Shown in pieces: positions 28,300 to 37,459 of a DNA stretch of 64,000 bases. Below the pieces are notes generated by a model. It worked only from the letters and a program-made list of their open reading frames with translations. It ran no database searches and was not told the DNA's origin. The stretch covers positions 186,001 through 250,000 of the forward strand of contig NZ_NIHB01000003.1 in assembly GCF_002591915.1 (NCBI RefSeq), written 5' to 3'. The translations under genes and the position numbers were made by a program. How positions within the stretch are numbered: position 1 is the stretch's first letter; each line of letters opens with the position of its first letter. Source of the DNA: Marinicella litoralis (GTDB lineage Bacteria; Pseudomonadota; Gammaproteobacteria; Xanthomonadales; Marinicellaceae).

Positions 28300-30468
28300 A
28301 TTTTAGATAACAAGTTAAGCAGCCAAATTATTTTTGCAGTCTTTATTGGCTCTGTTGCTGCCTTTGTTAACTTGTTTAGATTGCCTTTGTTTTTTGAGGC
28401 AGAGTTTGTTTTTGGTCAATTTGTTGTTTTATTGCTTGCGGTGTATCGTGGCCCCATAATGGGTTTGGTGGCCAGCTCATTGGCTTCACTCCCATTGGTT
28501 TTGGCATGGGGCAGCTTTTGGTCTACTTTGACTTTTGGTTTAGAAGCCGTTTTTATAGGCTTGCTTTGTAAAAACAAACGTTCTAACATTGTTTTAACAG
28601 TTATCGCTTATTGGTTGTTTATTGGGATGCCCATTTCTTGGTATTCTATTTCTCAATATGAGGACTTTCTGGATTCTCATCGGACCACCATACTGATTAA
28701 ACAATTAGCCAATGGCATTTTGTATGCCCATTTAGCGGCATTGTTATTGCCATTATCGCCAGTGAGCCGTTTTTTTTCCCTTGCCGGAAAAATCCGTGCA
28801 CGTTCAATCAAAGAACAATCTTCTCATTTAATATCATCCCTACTGATTACCTTAGGTATCCTGTTTTTCTTCTACACTTTAAATCAAAATTTTAATAACT
28901 TCAGTGAAAAATTTGCGCAGTCTCATATAGCCAAGCACAATTCACTTGAATATCAACTTTCTTTGATTATGGAAGACAATCAAAAGGCCATTGCTGAATT
29001 GAAATACACCTTGGCTCGCGTTTGGGAGGATAAACAACAAAGGGGTGAAGTGTTGCTCGATTTTAATTCAAGGAATCCCTCATTTAAGACCATGGTTGTG
29101 GCCAATAAATCAGGGGATTTAATTAACTCATCGCCGCCTGAGTTGGTACAAAATGTCTTGAGTCAGAATGAATCCATCAATATAGCCGACAGGGATTATT
29201 TTAATCAGGTTATAGAAAACAGCCATGTTTACGTTTCACCAGGATTTGTTGGTCGAGGCTTTGGCAGAGATTTAATCGTGGCCGTGAGTACAGCAGTTCC
29301 TGCGGCCAATGATTCAACAAAAAACTTAGGTGTGGTTGAAGGGTCATTTGTGCTGACCTCTGAAAAGTCGCTGAAACAAGCCATTAACAATATGTCTGAC
29401 TCTGTAGAAGCCGTGTTACTTGATCAAAATGATCAAGTGTTGATGTCCTCAGAAAAATTAAAGCTATTGTCCCTCAGTCCTTTTAAACTGGTTCCTGGAG
29501 TCAGTAAGTTCTATGACCATGACTTGGTCAACTTGGTTGATGGCAATGGAATCAAAAGTGATGAAGTTTATTATATTGAAGAATCAGTGTTTCATTGGGG
29601 TTGGAAATTAATAACGCTTAGAAATGAACAGGTACACGCATCGGTGATCGAAAAATCTTTGATCCTATTTGCTTTTTCAATTGTATTGGTGGTCTTGTTG
29701 TCATATCTATTTGCTTGGCTGATCAGTCACTCATGGTCATATTACATGCAAAAGTTGATTCAATTGATTGACCGCGGAGAAGATTTTGAAAAAGAATTGA
29801 TTGAGTTTGAAGAAAATGATGAGTTGCCTGAAGAAATCAGCAAATTGTATCAGGAGATTAAAAGAAGTCGTTTAAAAATCACCAACATGAATCAAGTGTT
29901 ACAAAATACTGTAGCAGAAAGAACCGAAAAACTACAGCTACTGAATACCAAGTTGAATGTCATGGCACGACAAGATGCATTGACAAAACTCGATAACAGA
30001 AGGGTGTTTAATGACAGCTTAAATGAGCTTTGGATTGAATGCCAAAGGGAGTTAATTCCACTGTCTATGTTAATCATAGATTTGGATTATTTTAAAAAAG
30101 TAAATGACACTTATGGACACCCAATTGGTGATCAAGTACTCATTTACCTGGGTAAAGAGTTGAGCCAATTTAAAACGGATGGTGTTAAATGTATTGCCAG
30201 ATTAGGTGGTGAGGAGTTCTCTATGCTGATCAAAGGAATAGAGCATAAAGAATCTATTGAACTGGCAGAAAAAATAAGAAGTCATATTGCGGGACTTTCT
30301 ATCTCAATTGGCACAGATAAATTCATTAATGTTACGGTATCAATTGGTGTTGCCAGTATTGATGCAACAAAATTCACTTCTTCAAAACTATACCAGTTGG
30401 CTGATAATGCTTTATATGAGGCCAAGCATTCTGGGCGAAACGCTGTGAAACACCTGGAACTTGACTGA
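28300..30468 (+). CDS. Membrane-bound diguanylate cyclase with periplasmic sensor (probable AUU start)
   Basis: Residues of about 10-170 hold several hydrophobic helices. A periplasmic sensor of about 185-440 looks like a dCache fold (VVANKSGDLINS, DRDYFNQVIEN, VYVSPGFVGRG). Another helix (LILFAFSIVLVVLLSYLFAW) leads to a coiled linker and a GGDEF domain. The active site is ARLGGEEF, so it should make cyclic di-GMP. The usual RxxD inhibitory site four residues before that Arg reads DGVK and is absent. Coding begins upstream of TTG 28372, because the first membrane helix (IIFAVFIGSVAAFVNLF) is encoded before it. ATT 28300 or 28297 is the best candidate start. Signal ligand unknown; start uncertain. 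Confidence 0.88.
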   Translation: MLDNKLSSQIIFAVFIGSVAAFVNLFRLPLFFEAEFVFGQFVVLLLAVYRGPIMGLVASSLASLPLVLAWGSFWSTLTFGLEAVFIGLLCKNKRSNIVLTVIAYWLFIGMPISWYSISQYEDFLDSHRTTILIKQLANGILYAHLAALLLPLSPVSRFFSLAGKIRARSIKEQSSHLISSLLITLGILFFFYTLNQNFNNFSEKFAQSHIAKHNSLEYQLSLIMEDNQKAIAELKYTLARVWEDKQQRGEVLLDFNSRNPSFKTMVVANKSGDLINSSPPELVQNVLSQNESINIADRDYFNQVIENSHVYVSPGFVGRGFGRDLIVAVSTAVPAANDSTKNLGVVEGSFVLTSEKSLKQAINNMSDSVEAVLLDQNDQVLMSSEKLKLLSLSPFKLVPGVSKFYDHDLVNLVDGNGIKSDEVYYIEESVFHWGWKLITLRNEQVHASVIEKSLILFAFSIVLVVLLSYLFAWLISHSWSYYMQKLIQLIDRGEDFEKELIEFEENDELPEEISKLYQEIKRSRLKITNMNQVLQNTVAERTEKLQLLNTKLNVMARQDALTKLDNRRVFNDSLNELWIECQRELIPLSMLIIDLDYFKKVNDTYGHPIGDQVLIYLGKELSQFKTDGVKCIARLGGEEFSMLIKGIEHKESIELAEKIRSHIAGLSISIGTDKFINVTVSIGVASIDATKFTSSKLYQLADNALYEAKHSGRNAVKHLELD

Positions 30469-30483
30469 TCAGGCTTTCTGTCA

Positions 30484-31452
30484 TCACCAGTTTTGCAAGA
30501 ATGTTAATCCGGTAAAGGTTAAATCCTCTGTAAAGAACTGACCATAGGGTGAACGTCCGTCTTGGTATTCAAAAAGAATTTGAAAAGGTGTTTGAGTCCA
30601 TTGTGATATTTCGATACCAGCACGCATATTGACATTGATATTCCAGTCAAAGGCACCCCATGACTTTAAATCGATTGCCCATATTGGTTTAACACCGTGC
30701 CAGTAATCTCCTTGAAATTGCCAGCCCAATTGCCACATGGCTTGATCTAAATTGCCAGGTTCAGATCGGGTAATGAATCCGACTCCAGCGTATAAGTCCC
30801 AATGATTGATGTTGGTTTGTGCAGTCCACTTAACCGCTTCAAAGGACAAGTTGATACGTTCCTGTAGATAGTTCTGGTTGTCTATGATGAATTCATCGCC
30901 TAAATGGGTGCTTTTATGGGTGTAGCTAAAACGCCAGTTCCAATGATCGAGAGATTGGACCAGTTCACCGCCGACAGAAAAATCAGTGTTGATTAAAGCA
31001 CCTCCTCGATTATTACGTATATCAAGTTCATTGACATCAAATTGGGAGCGAATTTGACCAAATACATTGAAGCTTAATGGTCTACCCTCTGACCAATCAA
31101 AAGTGTTAATTGGATGGCGCATGCCTGCATTGAACAAGACTGCTTTTTTGGTGCCGCCTAGAAAATCAAGGTTGCCATAGCTGATAAAAAAGTTGGCTTC
31201 CCCTAAGTCTGCCATCAGTGACGGGAATGAACTTGGTTGCTTGGTGTGTTCATCGTGGGATGTTGTTGCTTTTGCAGCGTCAGTGCTGTCATTTGAGCGG
31301 TGGTTTATCTGATCAAAACAAGTCAGCCTTTCTGTGTTATTTGTTATTTTCTTACAAAGTTGTAATTGTTGGTAGATGTGGTCACTTGATGCACCTGATT
31401 TCGCAGAAACTAAGACCATTAGGGTAATTAATAGAGGTGCGATGTTTTTCAT
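30484..31452 (-). CDS. DUF1207-like secreted, probable outer membrane protein
   Basis: The 322-residue precursor has a signal peptide (LLITLMVLVSAKSGA). A Cys-containing N-terminal segment is followed by a Ser/Thr/His linker to about residue 75. The rest is beta-rich with alternating aromatic residues, including YTHKSTHLGDEF and FEYQDGRSPYGQFFTEDLTFTGL, which resemble DUF1207 proteins. A beta-barrel in the outer membrane fits the pattern and the terminal Trp/aromatic ending. Function unknown. It converges on the diguanylate cyclase and follows acnA after a strong terminator. Confidence 0.65.
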   Translation of the reverse strand: MKNIAPLLITLMVLVSAKSGASSDHIYQQLQLCKKITNNTERLTCFDQINHRSNDSTDAAKATTSHDEHTKQPSSFPSLMADLGEANFFISYGNLDFLGGTKKAVLFNAGMRHPINTFDWSEGRPLSFNVFGQIRSQFDVNELDIRNNRGGALINTDFSVGGELVQSLDHWNWRFSYTHKSTHLGDEFIIDNQNYLQERINLSFEAVKWTAQTNINHWDLYAGVGFITRSEPGNLDQAMWQLGWQFQGDYWHGVKPIWAIDLKSWGAFDWNINVNMRAGIEISQWTQTPFQILFEYQDGRSPYGQFFTEDLTFTGLTFLQNW

Positions 31453-31475
31453 GAAATTCTATCTGTAGTCAATAA

Positions 31476-31511
31476 ATAAAAAAAGGCAAGCGAATGATAA
31501 ATCACTTGCCC
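31476..31511 (-). terminator. Rho-independent terminator after acnA
   Basis: On the minus strand GGGCAAG and CTTGCC form a stem, with GTGAT/ATTCG-like pairing extending it. Seven T residues follow at once (31484 down to 31478). It lies about 40 bases past the acnA stop. Confidence 0.8.
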
Positions 31512-31552
31512 TTAAATTGTCGAGCTTAAGTCTTTGGTATTGTTTAAATCAA

Positions 31553-34216
31553 TTAAGAAGCTAAGTTTCTTAAAACATAATGCAAAATACCACCGTGGCG
31601 ACAATATTCAACTTCCTTAGGAGTGTCAATTCTGACATCTACTTCGAATGAAACAGTGCTACCATCTTCACGGTGAACGGTGATTTGAGCTGTTTTACTT
31701 TCACCATTTTTCAAGCCGCTGACATCATATACTTCCTTACCAGTCAAATCATAGGTATCAGCGCTTTCACCGGCTTTAAATTGCAATGGAATGACTCCCA
31801 TGCCTACCAAGTTAGAGCGGTGAATTCGTTCATAGCTTTGTACCAATACCGCTTTAACACCAAGTAAATTAGTACCTTTGGCTGCCCAATCTCTTGAAGA
31901 GCCTGTACCATATTCAGTGCCACCAATGACCAGCAATGGCGTGCCTTCTGCTTGGTATTTCATCGATGCATCAAAAATACTCATTTCTTCATTAGACGGT
32001 TGATGACGCGTCCACCCACCTTCAGTACCTGGTGCCAATTGATTGCGTAATCTGATGTTGGCAAATGTGCCGCGCATCATGACTTCATGATTACCACGAC
32101 GAGAGCCGTATGAATTGAAATTGACTTTTGGAACGCCTTTTTCTTTCAAGTAACTTCCAGCTGGAGAATCCTCAGCAATGGCCCCGGCAGGTGAAATGTG
32201 GTCAGTTGTCACTGAATCACCCAGTTTAGCCAATACACGTGCCCCTGAAATGTTATCGATGGTACCCACTTCTAAAGTCATGCCATCAAAATAGGGTGGG
32301 TTTTTAATGTAGGTTGAATCTCCTTGCCAATCAAACAATTCTGACTCTGTGGTTTTGACGGCTTGCCAGTTTGCATCACCTTCAAATATTCCTTCGTACC
32401 CTTCAGAGAAACTGGTTTTTGAGACATTGTTTTGAATGGTGTCAGCAATCTCATGGTTGCTAGGCCAAATGTCCCTCAAATAAACTGGATTACCTTCTTG
32501 GTCTTCGCCCAATGAGTCATTTTGTAAATCAAAATCCATGGTGCCCGCTATGGCATAGGCCACAACCAGTGGTGGTGACGCCAAGAAATTCATTTGAATG
32601 TCAGCATGAATTCGACCTTCAAAGTTTCTGTTTCCAGATAACACTGAAGTGGCAATTAAATCATTGTCATTAATTGCTTTTGAAAGGGCAGGGTCCAAGG
32701 GACCGGAATTGCCGATACAAGTGGTACAGCCAAAGCCAACTACGTTGAAACCCAAAGTTTCCAGGTCATCCATTACTCCTGCTGCATTGAGGTAATGAGA
32801 AACCACTTTAGAGCCAGGTGCCAGTGAAGTTTTAACCCATGGTTTTACTTTTAAACCCTTGGCCGCGGCATTTCTGGCCAGCAAACCAGCGCCTAACATT
32901 ACAGCCGGATTTGATGTGTTGGTGCAGGAGGTGATGGCAGCCACGGCGATGTTGCCATCAGTAAAATCATAATTTCCACGATCTGAAGATACTGCAACTG
33001 ATTTAACGGCTCTGCCGTTTTCAAATTCTTTGAAATGCCTGTTGTAAGTTTCTTTGGCAACAGTCAATTCAATGCGGTCTTGCGGACGCTTAGGTCCTGA
33101 AATGCTTGGGACTACGGTGCTCATATCGAGTTCTAGAACTGCCGTGTATTCAGCATCTATGCTGTTTTCATCATGGAACATACCTTGTGCCTTGGCATAA
33201 GCTTCAACCAAATTTACTTGTTCTTCTGAGCGACCTGATAGTGTCAAGTACCTCAGTGATTCATTGTCTATAGGGAAGATACCACATGTGGCACCATATT
33301 CTGGAGCCATGTTGGCAATGGTTGCTCTGTCTGCCAATGGTAAATGTTGTAAGCCAGAACCGAAGAACTCAACAAATTTGCCAACCACACCATGTTCTCG
33401 CAACATGTCAACAACAGTCAAAACCAGGTCAGTGGCCGTTACACCTTCTTGCATTTTTCCTGTTAACTTAAAGCCGACAACTTGTGGAATCAGCATTGAA
33501 ATGGCTTGGCCTAACATGGCAGCTTCTGCTTCGATTCCGCCAACACCCCAACCCAGTACGCCAATTCCGTTGATCATCGTGGTGTGTGAATCTGTTCCTA
33601 CCACGGTATCAGGATAGGCCATCAATTCTCCATTTTTTTCAGCACCAAAAATAACTCGAGCCAAATACTCAAGGTTAACTTGGTGAACAATGCCGTTTCC
33701 TGGTGGTACGACTTTAAAGGTATCAAAGGCGGTTTGCCCCCACTTTAAAAATCCATAACGTTCCATGTTTCGTTGGAATTCAATCTGAGTGTTGATTTCT
33801 GCAGAATCCATGGTGCCATATTTATCTACTTGAATTGAATGATCAATTACCAATTCAGCAGGAGACAATGGGTTGATTTTTTGAACATCGCCACCCAATG
33901 CTTTCATGGCATCACGCATTGCTGCCAAATCAACCACGGCTGGTACACCTGTAAAGTCTTGTAATACCACACGTGATGGTGTGAATGCGATTTCGGTGGC
34001 AGGAGCGGCATTGGGGTCCCAATTACACAAAGCTTCGATGTCAGATACAGTGACATCAATGCCGTTTTCATTGCGTAATAAATTTTCTAGAAGAATTTTT
34101 AAACTGAATGGTAAACGACTGATGTCATGGGTTTCAGCTATTTTGGCCAAACTGAAATATTTATAAGATTTGTTATTGCAAGCCAGTTGCATGGCTGTTT
34201 TTAGCGTATCACTCAT
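31553..34216 (-). CDS. acnA: Aconitate hydratase A
   Basis: AcnA interconverts citrate and isocitrate. The 887-residue length fits AcnA, not the AcnB type. The 4Fe-4S ligands are in [11 protein letters not shown] (near 435) and [14 protein letters not shown] (near 500). The N-terminal region has [12 protein letters not shown] and [17 protein letters not shown], and the swivel domain has [10 protein letters not shown]. It has an AGGGG ribosome binding site, a candidate promoter with an operator-like palindrome upstream, and its own terminator, so it is probably a single-gene unit. Confidence 0.98.
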   Translation of the reverse strand: MSDTLKTAMQLACNNKSYKYFSLAKIAETHDISRLPFSLKILLENLLRNENGIDVTVSDIEALCNWDPNAAPATEIAFTPSRVVLQDFTGVPAVVDLAAMRDAMKALGGDVQKINPLSPAELVIDHSIQVDKYGTMDSAEINTQIEFQRNMERYGFLKWGQTAFDTFKVVPPGNGIVHQVNLEYLARVIFGAEKNGELMAYPDTVVGTDSHTTMINGIGVLGWGVGGIEAEAAMLGQAISMLIPQVVGFKLTGKMQEGVTATDLVLTVVDMLREHGVVGKFVEFFGSGLQHLPLADRATIANMAPEYGATCGIFPIDNESLRYLTLSGRSEEQVNLVEAYAKAQGMFHDENSIDAEYTAVLELDMSTVVPSISGPKRPQDRIELTVAKETYNRHFKEFENGRAVKSVAVSSDRGNYDFTDGNIAVAAITSCTNTSNPAVMLGAGLLARNAAAKGLKVKPWVKTSLAPGSKVVSHYLNAAGVMDDLETLGFNVVGFGCTTCIGNSGPLDPALSKAINDNDLIATSVLSGNRNFEGRIHADIQMNFLASPPLVVAYAIAGTMDFDLQNDSLGEDQEGNPVYLRDIWPSNHEIADTIQNNVSKTSFSEGYEGIFEGDANWQAVKTTESELFDWQGDSTYIKNPPYFDGMTLEVGTIDNISGARVLAKLGDSVTTDHISPAGAIAEDSPAGSYLKEKGVPKVNFNSYGSRRGNHEVMMRGTFANIRLRNQLAPGTEGGWTRHQPSNEEMSIFDASMKYQAEGTPLLVIGGTEYGTGSSRDWAAKGTNLLGVKAVLVQSYERIHRSNLVGMGVIPLQFKAGESADTYDLTGKEVYDVSGLKNGESKTAQITVHREDGSTVSFEVDVRIDTPKEVEYCRHGGILHYVLRNLAS

Positions 34217-34280
34217 TGATAAACCCCTGTTGAAGGACCAGTTGATGTTGCCTGGTCGATTGGTTAAATTTAAAGCGCAT

Positions 34281-34289
34281 ATTATCGCA
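34281..34289 (-). promoter_or_regulatory. Candidate extended -10 promoter for acnA
   Basis: On the minus strand TGCGATAAT reads as an extended -10 (TGn plus GATAAT), about 65 bases before the acnA ATG. No good -35 is present at the right spacing; the palindrome at 34294-34315 covers that position. Confidence 0.45.
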
Positions 34290-34293
34290 TTTT

Positions 34294-34315
34294 TATGGCT
34301 AAAAATATAGCCATA
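34294..34315. promoter_or_regulatory. Inverted repeat over the -35 region of acnA
   Basis: TATGGCTA and TAGCCATA are perfect inverted 8-mers separated by six A/T bases. The repeat starts just upstream of the candidate acnA -10, where a regulator would block or replace -35 contacts. I do not recognise the factor. Confidence 0.5.
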
Positions 34316-34401
34316 CCATTGCCTGAATTTAATGTTGAGCCAATGGCATAAATTATCCTGATTGTCTTTTTTTTCAATATCAATGATTTATCTCTTCTGT
34401 A

Positions 34402-34419
34402 TTCAAACAAACGTTTGAA
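34402..34419. promoter_or_regulatory. PsrA/TetR-like operator palindrome
   Basis: TTCAAACAAACGTTTGAA contains CAAAC-N4-GTTTG with flanking TT/AA symmetry. It agrees with the C/GAAAC-N2-4-GTTTG/C site of PsrA, a fatty-acid-responsive TetR-family regulator in Pseudomonas and Shewanella. It lies between acnA and a lipase-like gene. No regulator gene is in this window, so the factor is inferred. Confidence 0.5.
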
Positions 34420-34581
34420 AAATAATTAAATTTATGTTATTTTTATTACCGGTTTGAATATGTCGATCCCTGTTTATAACCAATAAAAAATAATTTAATG
34501 GGGAAATCGAACCGATAAATAAGTCTTTAATGACCATTTATTTATTCAAGTCATTTAATTACAACAATAGAGGGTTTACTA

Positions 34582-36522
34582 ATGAACAAACTAAAATTCA
34601 TGGGCGTTACTGCGTCTATCATTCTCACATCAACCATCTCAGTGGCTGGACCAATTGCCAAGCAATTAGCCGGGCCTGCTGAGGAAATTGAATTGATGCA
34701 AAAAGCCAGTCCAGAATCATCTGCAATCGTATCTAAACATGCGATGATTTCCATTGATTTAAGCGAAAACGCTGAGGGTCAAATGGAGTGGAAAAATAAT
34801 TTATTGATTGATGGTGACAACCCCAAGGTGTTGTTGTTTTCTCCAAACAGGGAAAACTGGCAGTTATCTGTTAGGGGCGTGGGATCGCAAAAAAGCAATC
34901 AGTCAATTGGGTTAGACTTTATTACCAGAGAAACTTCATTAGGCATGGGTTCTGAGCAATTTCCAGCCACTCAATTTGATTTGCAAAATTTAAAATCTGG
35001 ACGATATGAATTTGCCGTCAGTGCTGATAAAAAAGAAGCTGCCAATGGGTATTTGCTAGTCAGCAGTGACAGTCCTTATCGTTTAAAATCATATGTCAGC
35101 TCAGCTGGACAATTGGTTGGTGATGTCATAAACCTCAATGCATTGGCATTTGATGATTCAGAATTTACTGTGGTTAAAAATGATTTGCAATTAATTCAGA
35201 CCTCTTTTATGCGCATAACAGCTCCTGATGGGACCGTCAAAGAAGTTTCAATGTTTGATGATGGTTTAGAATTTGACAAGGCGGCATTTGATGGTGAATT
35301 TAACGGTAACTTCAAAGCTGAGCAAGCAGGATTGTACCAAGTTCAAGTGGTGACAAAAGGCATCACACCCTTCGGCAAACCATTTTTCCGAACAGCGGAA
35401 CACATCATTCCAGTGATTCATTCAGATTTAGCATTGAGCAGTAAACAAGCGATAGGTGCATACACAAATCCACATAAGATTGATTTGAGTTTCGCGCTGG
35501 CTACAGCAGAAAAAGACCTGAAGCTTCGAGTTTTCGCAGAAGTTTGGGGCAGTAACAGTCATGCCAAAGAATTAACCTCTGTGTCATGGTTATCAACAAT
35601 TGTTGATTTGAAAGATGGGCAGGTTCATTTGGAACTCGATGATCGTTGGTTGTTAAATAAAGGTGTTCAAGCACCGTATGAATTAAAAAATGTAAGGATT
35701 GAAGACACCAATCATTACATTTCAATGCTTGAAATCGATAGATTACCTCTTGCTTTACCTGGTATTTCCGAACAATCAAAAGCAAGTCATGACGGTGGGT
35801 TAACTGAGTCAATGTTAAAAGGAGTAAAACCTGAGTCATTGACTGCGGTAGATAAAGCAGCCGGTGGCAAATTAATGTTGGTTCACGGCTACTGTTCAGG
35901 CGATGCTTGGGGACCGGTTCAATACCAGTTCAGCAACAGTGTTAAATTCACCGATTTCAATCAAAATCGATCTCATGATGCATTTGCTCGTTTGATTGAT
36001 TCTTATGGTGATAACTTCCCATCTTTTGGTGTTGTCGCACATTCACAAGGTGGGGCTGCGTCATTACATCTATATACTTACTACTGGAGTGGTTTGGACA
36101 ATGCTGGCAGTGGTCGGTTGATTCAGTCTGTAGGTACACCTTATCAGGGTACGCCTTTGGCAGGTAACCTGGCATTGATTGGTGATATTTTTGGAGTAGG
36201 TTGTGGTTATAACAGTAATTTGACCACATCAGGAGCCAGTTCATGGTTGTCGGGTATTCCCACTTGGGCTCGAAATAAAGTGAACTATTACACCACTTCA
36301 TTTACCGATAAATGGTGGCGTTATGATTATTGTAACATTGCGTCAGACCTGGTTTTGTCAGATCCCGAAGATGGCACCACTGAAAAATCCAGAGGACAAT
36401 TGTCTGGTGCGGTGAACCGTGGTCACAGAACAGGCCAATGCCATACCGAAGGCATGAGAGACATGGCTCAAACACGTGACAGTGGAAGAAATGGTTCAAT
36501 GAGTACAAATGCTGCCAGATAA
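34582..36522 (+). CDS. Secreted alpha/beta-hydrolase (lipase-like) with large N-terminal beta region
   Basis: The 646-residue precursor has a signal peptide (FMGVTASIILTSTISVA). Residues of about 25-400 are beta-rich and resemble Ig-like extracellular modules. The last 220 residues form an alpha/beta-hydrolase: LMLVHGYCSGDAWGP near 432 fits the oxyanion loop, and GVVAHSQGGAAS carries the nucleophile Ser488 in a lipase-like box with Ala in place of the first Gly. Four Cys in this part could form disulfides. It is probably exported; ester or lipid hydrolysis is likely, but the substrate is not known. A strong terminator follows, so it is a single unit. Confidence 0.82.
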   Translation: MNKLKFMGVTASIILTSTISVAGPIAKQLAGPAEEIELMQKASPESSAIVSKHAMISIDLSENAEGQMEWKNNLLIDGDNPKVLLFSPNRENWQLSVRGVGSQKSNQSIGLDFITRETSLGMGSEQFPATQFDLQNLKSGRYEFAVSADKKEAANGYLLVSSDSPYRLKSYVSSAGQLVGDVINLNALAFDDSEFTVVKNDLQLIQTSFMRITAPDGTVKEVSMFDDGLEFDKAAFDGEFNGNFKAEQAGLYQVQVVTKGITPFGKPFFRTAEHIIPVIHSDLALSSKQAIGAYTNPHKIDLSFALATAEKDLKLRVFAEVWGSNSHAKELTSVSWLSTIVDLKDGQVHLELDDRWLLNKGVQAPYELKNVRIEDTNHYISMLEIDRLPLALPGISEQSKASHDGGLTESMLKGVKPESLTAVDKAAGGKLMLVHGYCSGDAWGPVQYQFSNSVKFTDFNQNRSHDAFARLIDSYGDNFPSFGVVAHSQGGAASLHLYTYYWSGLDNAGSGRLIQSVGTPYQGTPLAGNLALIGDIFGVGCGYNSNLTTSGASSWLSGIPTWARNKVNYYTTSFTDKWWRYDYCNIASDLVLSDPEDGTTEKSRGQLSGAVNRGHRTGQCHTEGMRDMAQTRDSGRNGSMSTNAAR

Positions 36523-36544
36523 CTGATTACATCAACAGCAATGA

Positions 36545-36571
36545 AAAACCCGGTTAAACCGGGTTTTTTTT
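36545..36571 (+). terminator. Rho-independent terminator after the secreted hydrolase
   Basis: AAAACCCGG and CCGGGTTTT form a 9-base stem with a five-base loop, followed by a run of eight T. It is 23 bases past the stop codon. Confidence 0.9.
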
Positions 36572-36669
36572 ATGCTCATTGAATGGATTTATCTTGTTCA
36601 GTTTTTATTCAGTTTAATTTTTAATAATGGTGTGAATAACGACTTATTAATTTTACATTGGAATTGGAT

Positions 36670-37365
36670 ATGAAAAATAGAATGACTGTGATGATTGGAT
36701 TGCTATTGGGATTTGGGGTTGCTGTTGCAGCAGAGGGTATACATTTTGATCAGCATGGCAAAATAATAGCGCCTGATCAAAAATATTTAGCCAAGGGGAT
36801 AGATGCACAAGCACTGGGCTATGAAAATGACGCCATGCATTACCTTAAAAAGTCAGCTCGATATGGTAACAGCTATTCGCAGGCAGTGATGGGGTTGATG
36901 TATTTAAAGAAAAACGAATACACCCATGCTTTGGCCTGGTTTAAATTGATTGATCTTAAGATGATAGCTAACCATGAAATGTTGCTTGGTATGATGCAGA
37001 AAATTGAAACGAAACTCTCACCAGCTGAAATTGATTCTGCCAATCAAATCCTCGCGGAACTACAGCAATCATATGGTAAAGAAGCCGTGTTGGCACATCG
37101 AATCAATTGGCAGAAAAAACTTTCTTTCGGCGGTTCACACATCAAAGGGCATGTGCCCAATGGATTAAAGATTCATGTCAGCGGTGGTGTTGAACCGGGA
37201 TCAGGCAACAATTTTAAATTGATGGGTTCAGGCATGACAGTCAATAGCTATAACTTAAAGAAACAGTTGAATGAATTTGTCTATGAATATGATTTAAAAT
37301 TCATTAATGGTGAAGTAAAACTGAAAGATTTTGAGGTGATTAAAGATGATGAGTCTCCTATTTAA
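36670..37365 (+). CDS. Secreted Sel1/TPR-like protein, first of a tandem pair
   Basis: From ATG 36670 (an earlier TTG at 36658 is less likely) the protein has 231 residues. It has a signal peptide (MIGLLLGFGVAVAA). An EGIHFDQHGKIIAPDQKYLAKG motif, shortened here, opens the mature protein. A Sel1-like helical repeat follows (NDAMHYLKKSARYGNSYSQ, ALAWFKLIDLK). The last third is a beta-rich domain ending in Asp/Glu. It shares this whole plan with the next gene, so the two arose by duplication. Sel1-type repeats bind proteins; the partner is unknown. The pair is bounded by a terminator on each side. Confidence 0.8.
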   Translation: MKNRMTVMIGLLLGFGVAVAAEGIHFDQHGKIIAPDQKYLAKGIDAQALGYENDAMHYLKKSARYGNSYSQAVMGLMYLKKNEYTHALAWFKLIDLKMIANHEMLLGMMQKIETKLSPAEIDSANQILAELQQSYGKEAVLAHRINWQKKLSFGGSHIKGHVPNGLKIHVSGGVEPGSGNNFKLMGSGMTVNSYNLKKQLNEFVYEYDLKFINGEVKLKDFEVIKDDESPI

Positions 37366-37459
37366 TCCTTATGAATGCATCTTTTCAGTGACTTATTGCA
37401 CTACATGATTTAAATGTTTTTTGTTTTAATGATTGTTACAGTAATTTTTAAGGACAACT

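Larger units (their letters stand above)
34217..34581. other. Divergent regulatory region between acnA and the secreted hydrolase
   Basis: No gene is seen here. The region holds the acnA promoter with an 8-base inverted repeat (34294-34315), a PsrA-like palindrome (34402-34419), and a further GTTTGAA half-site at 34452-34458. A possible -10 (TATAAC, 34475-34480) serves the hydrolase. An AGAGGG ribosome binding site lies before the ATG at 34582. Confidence 0.6.
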
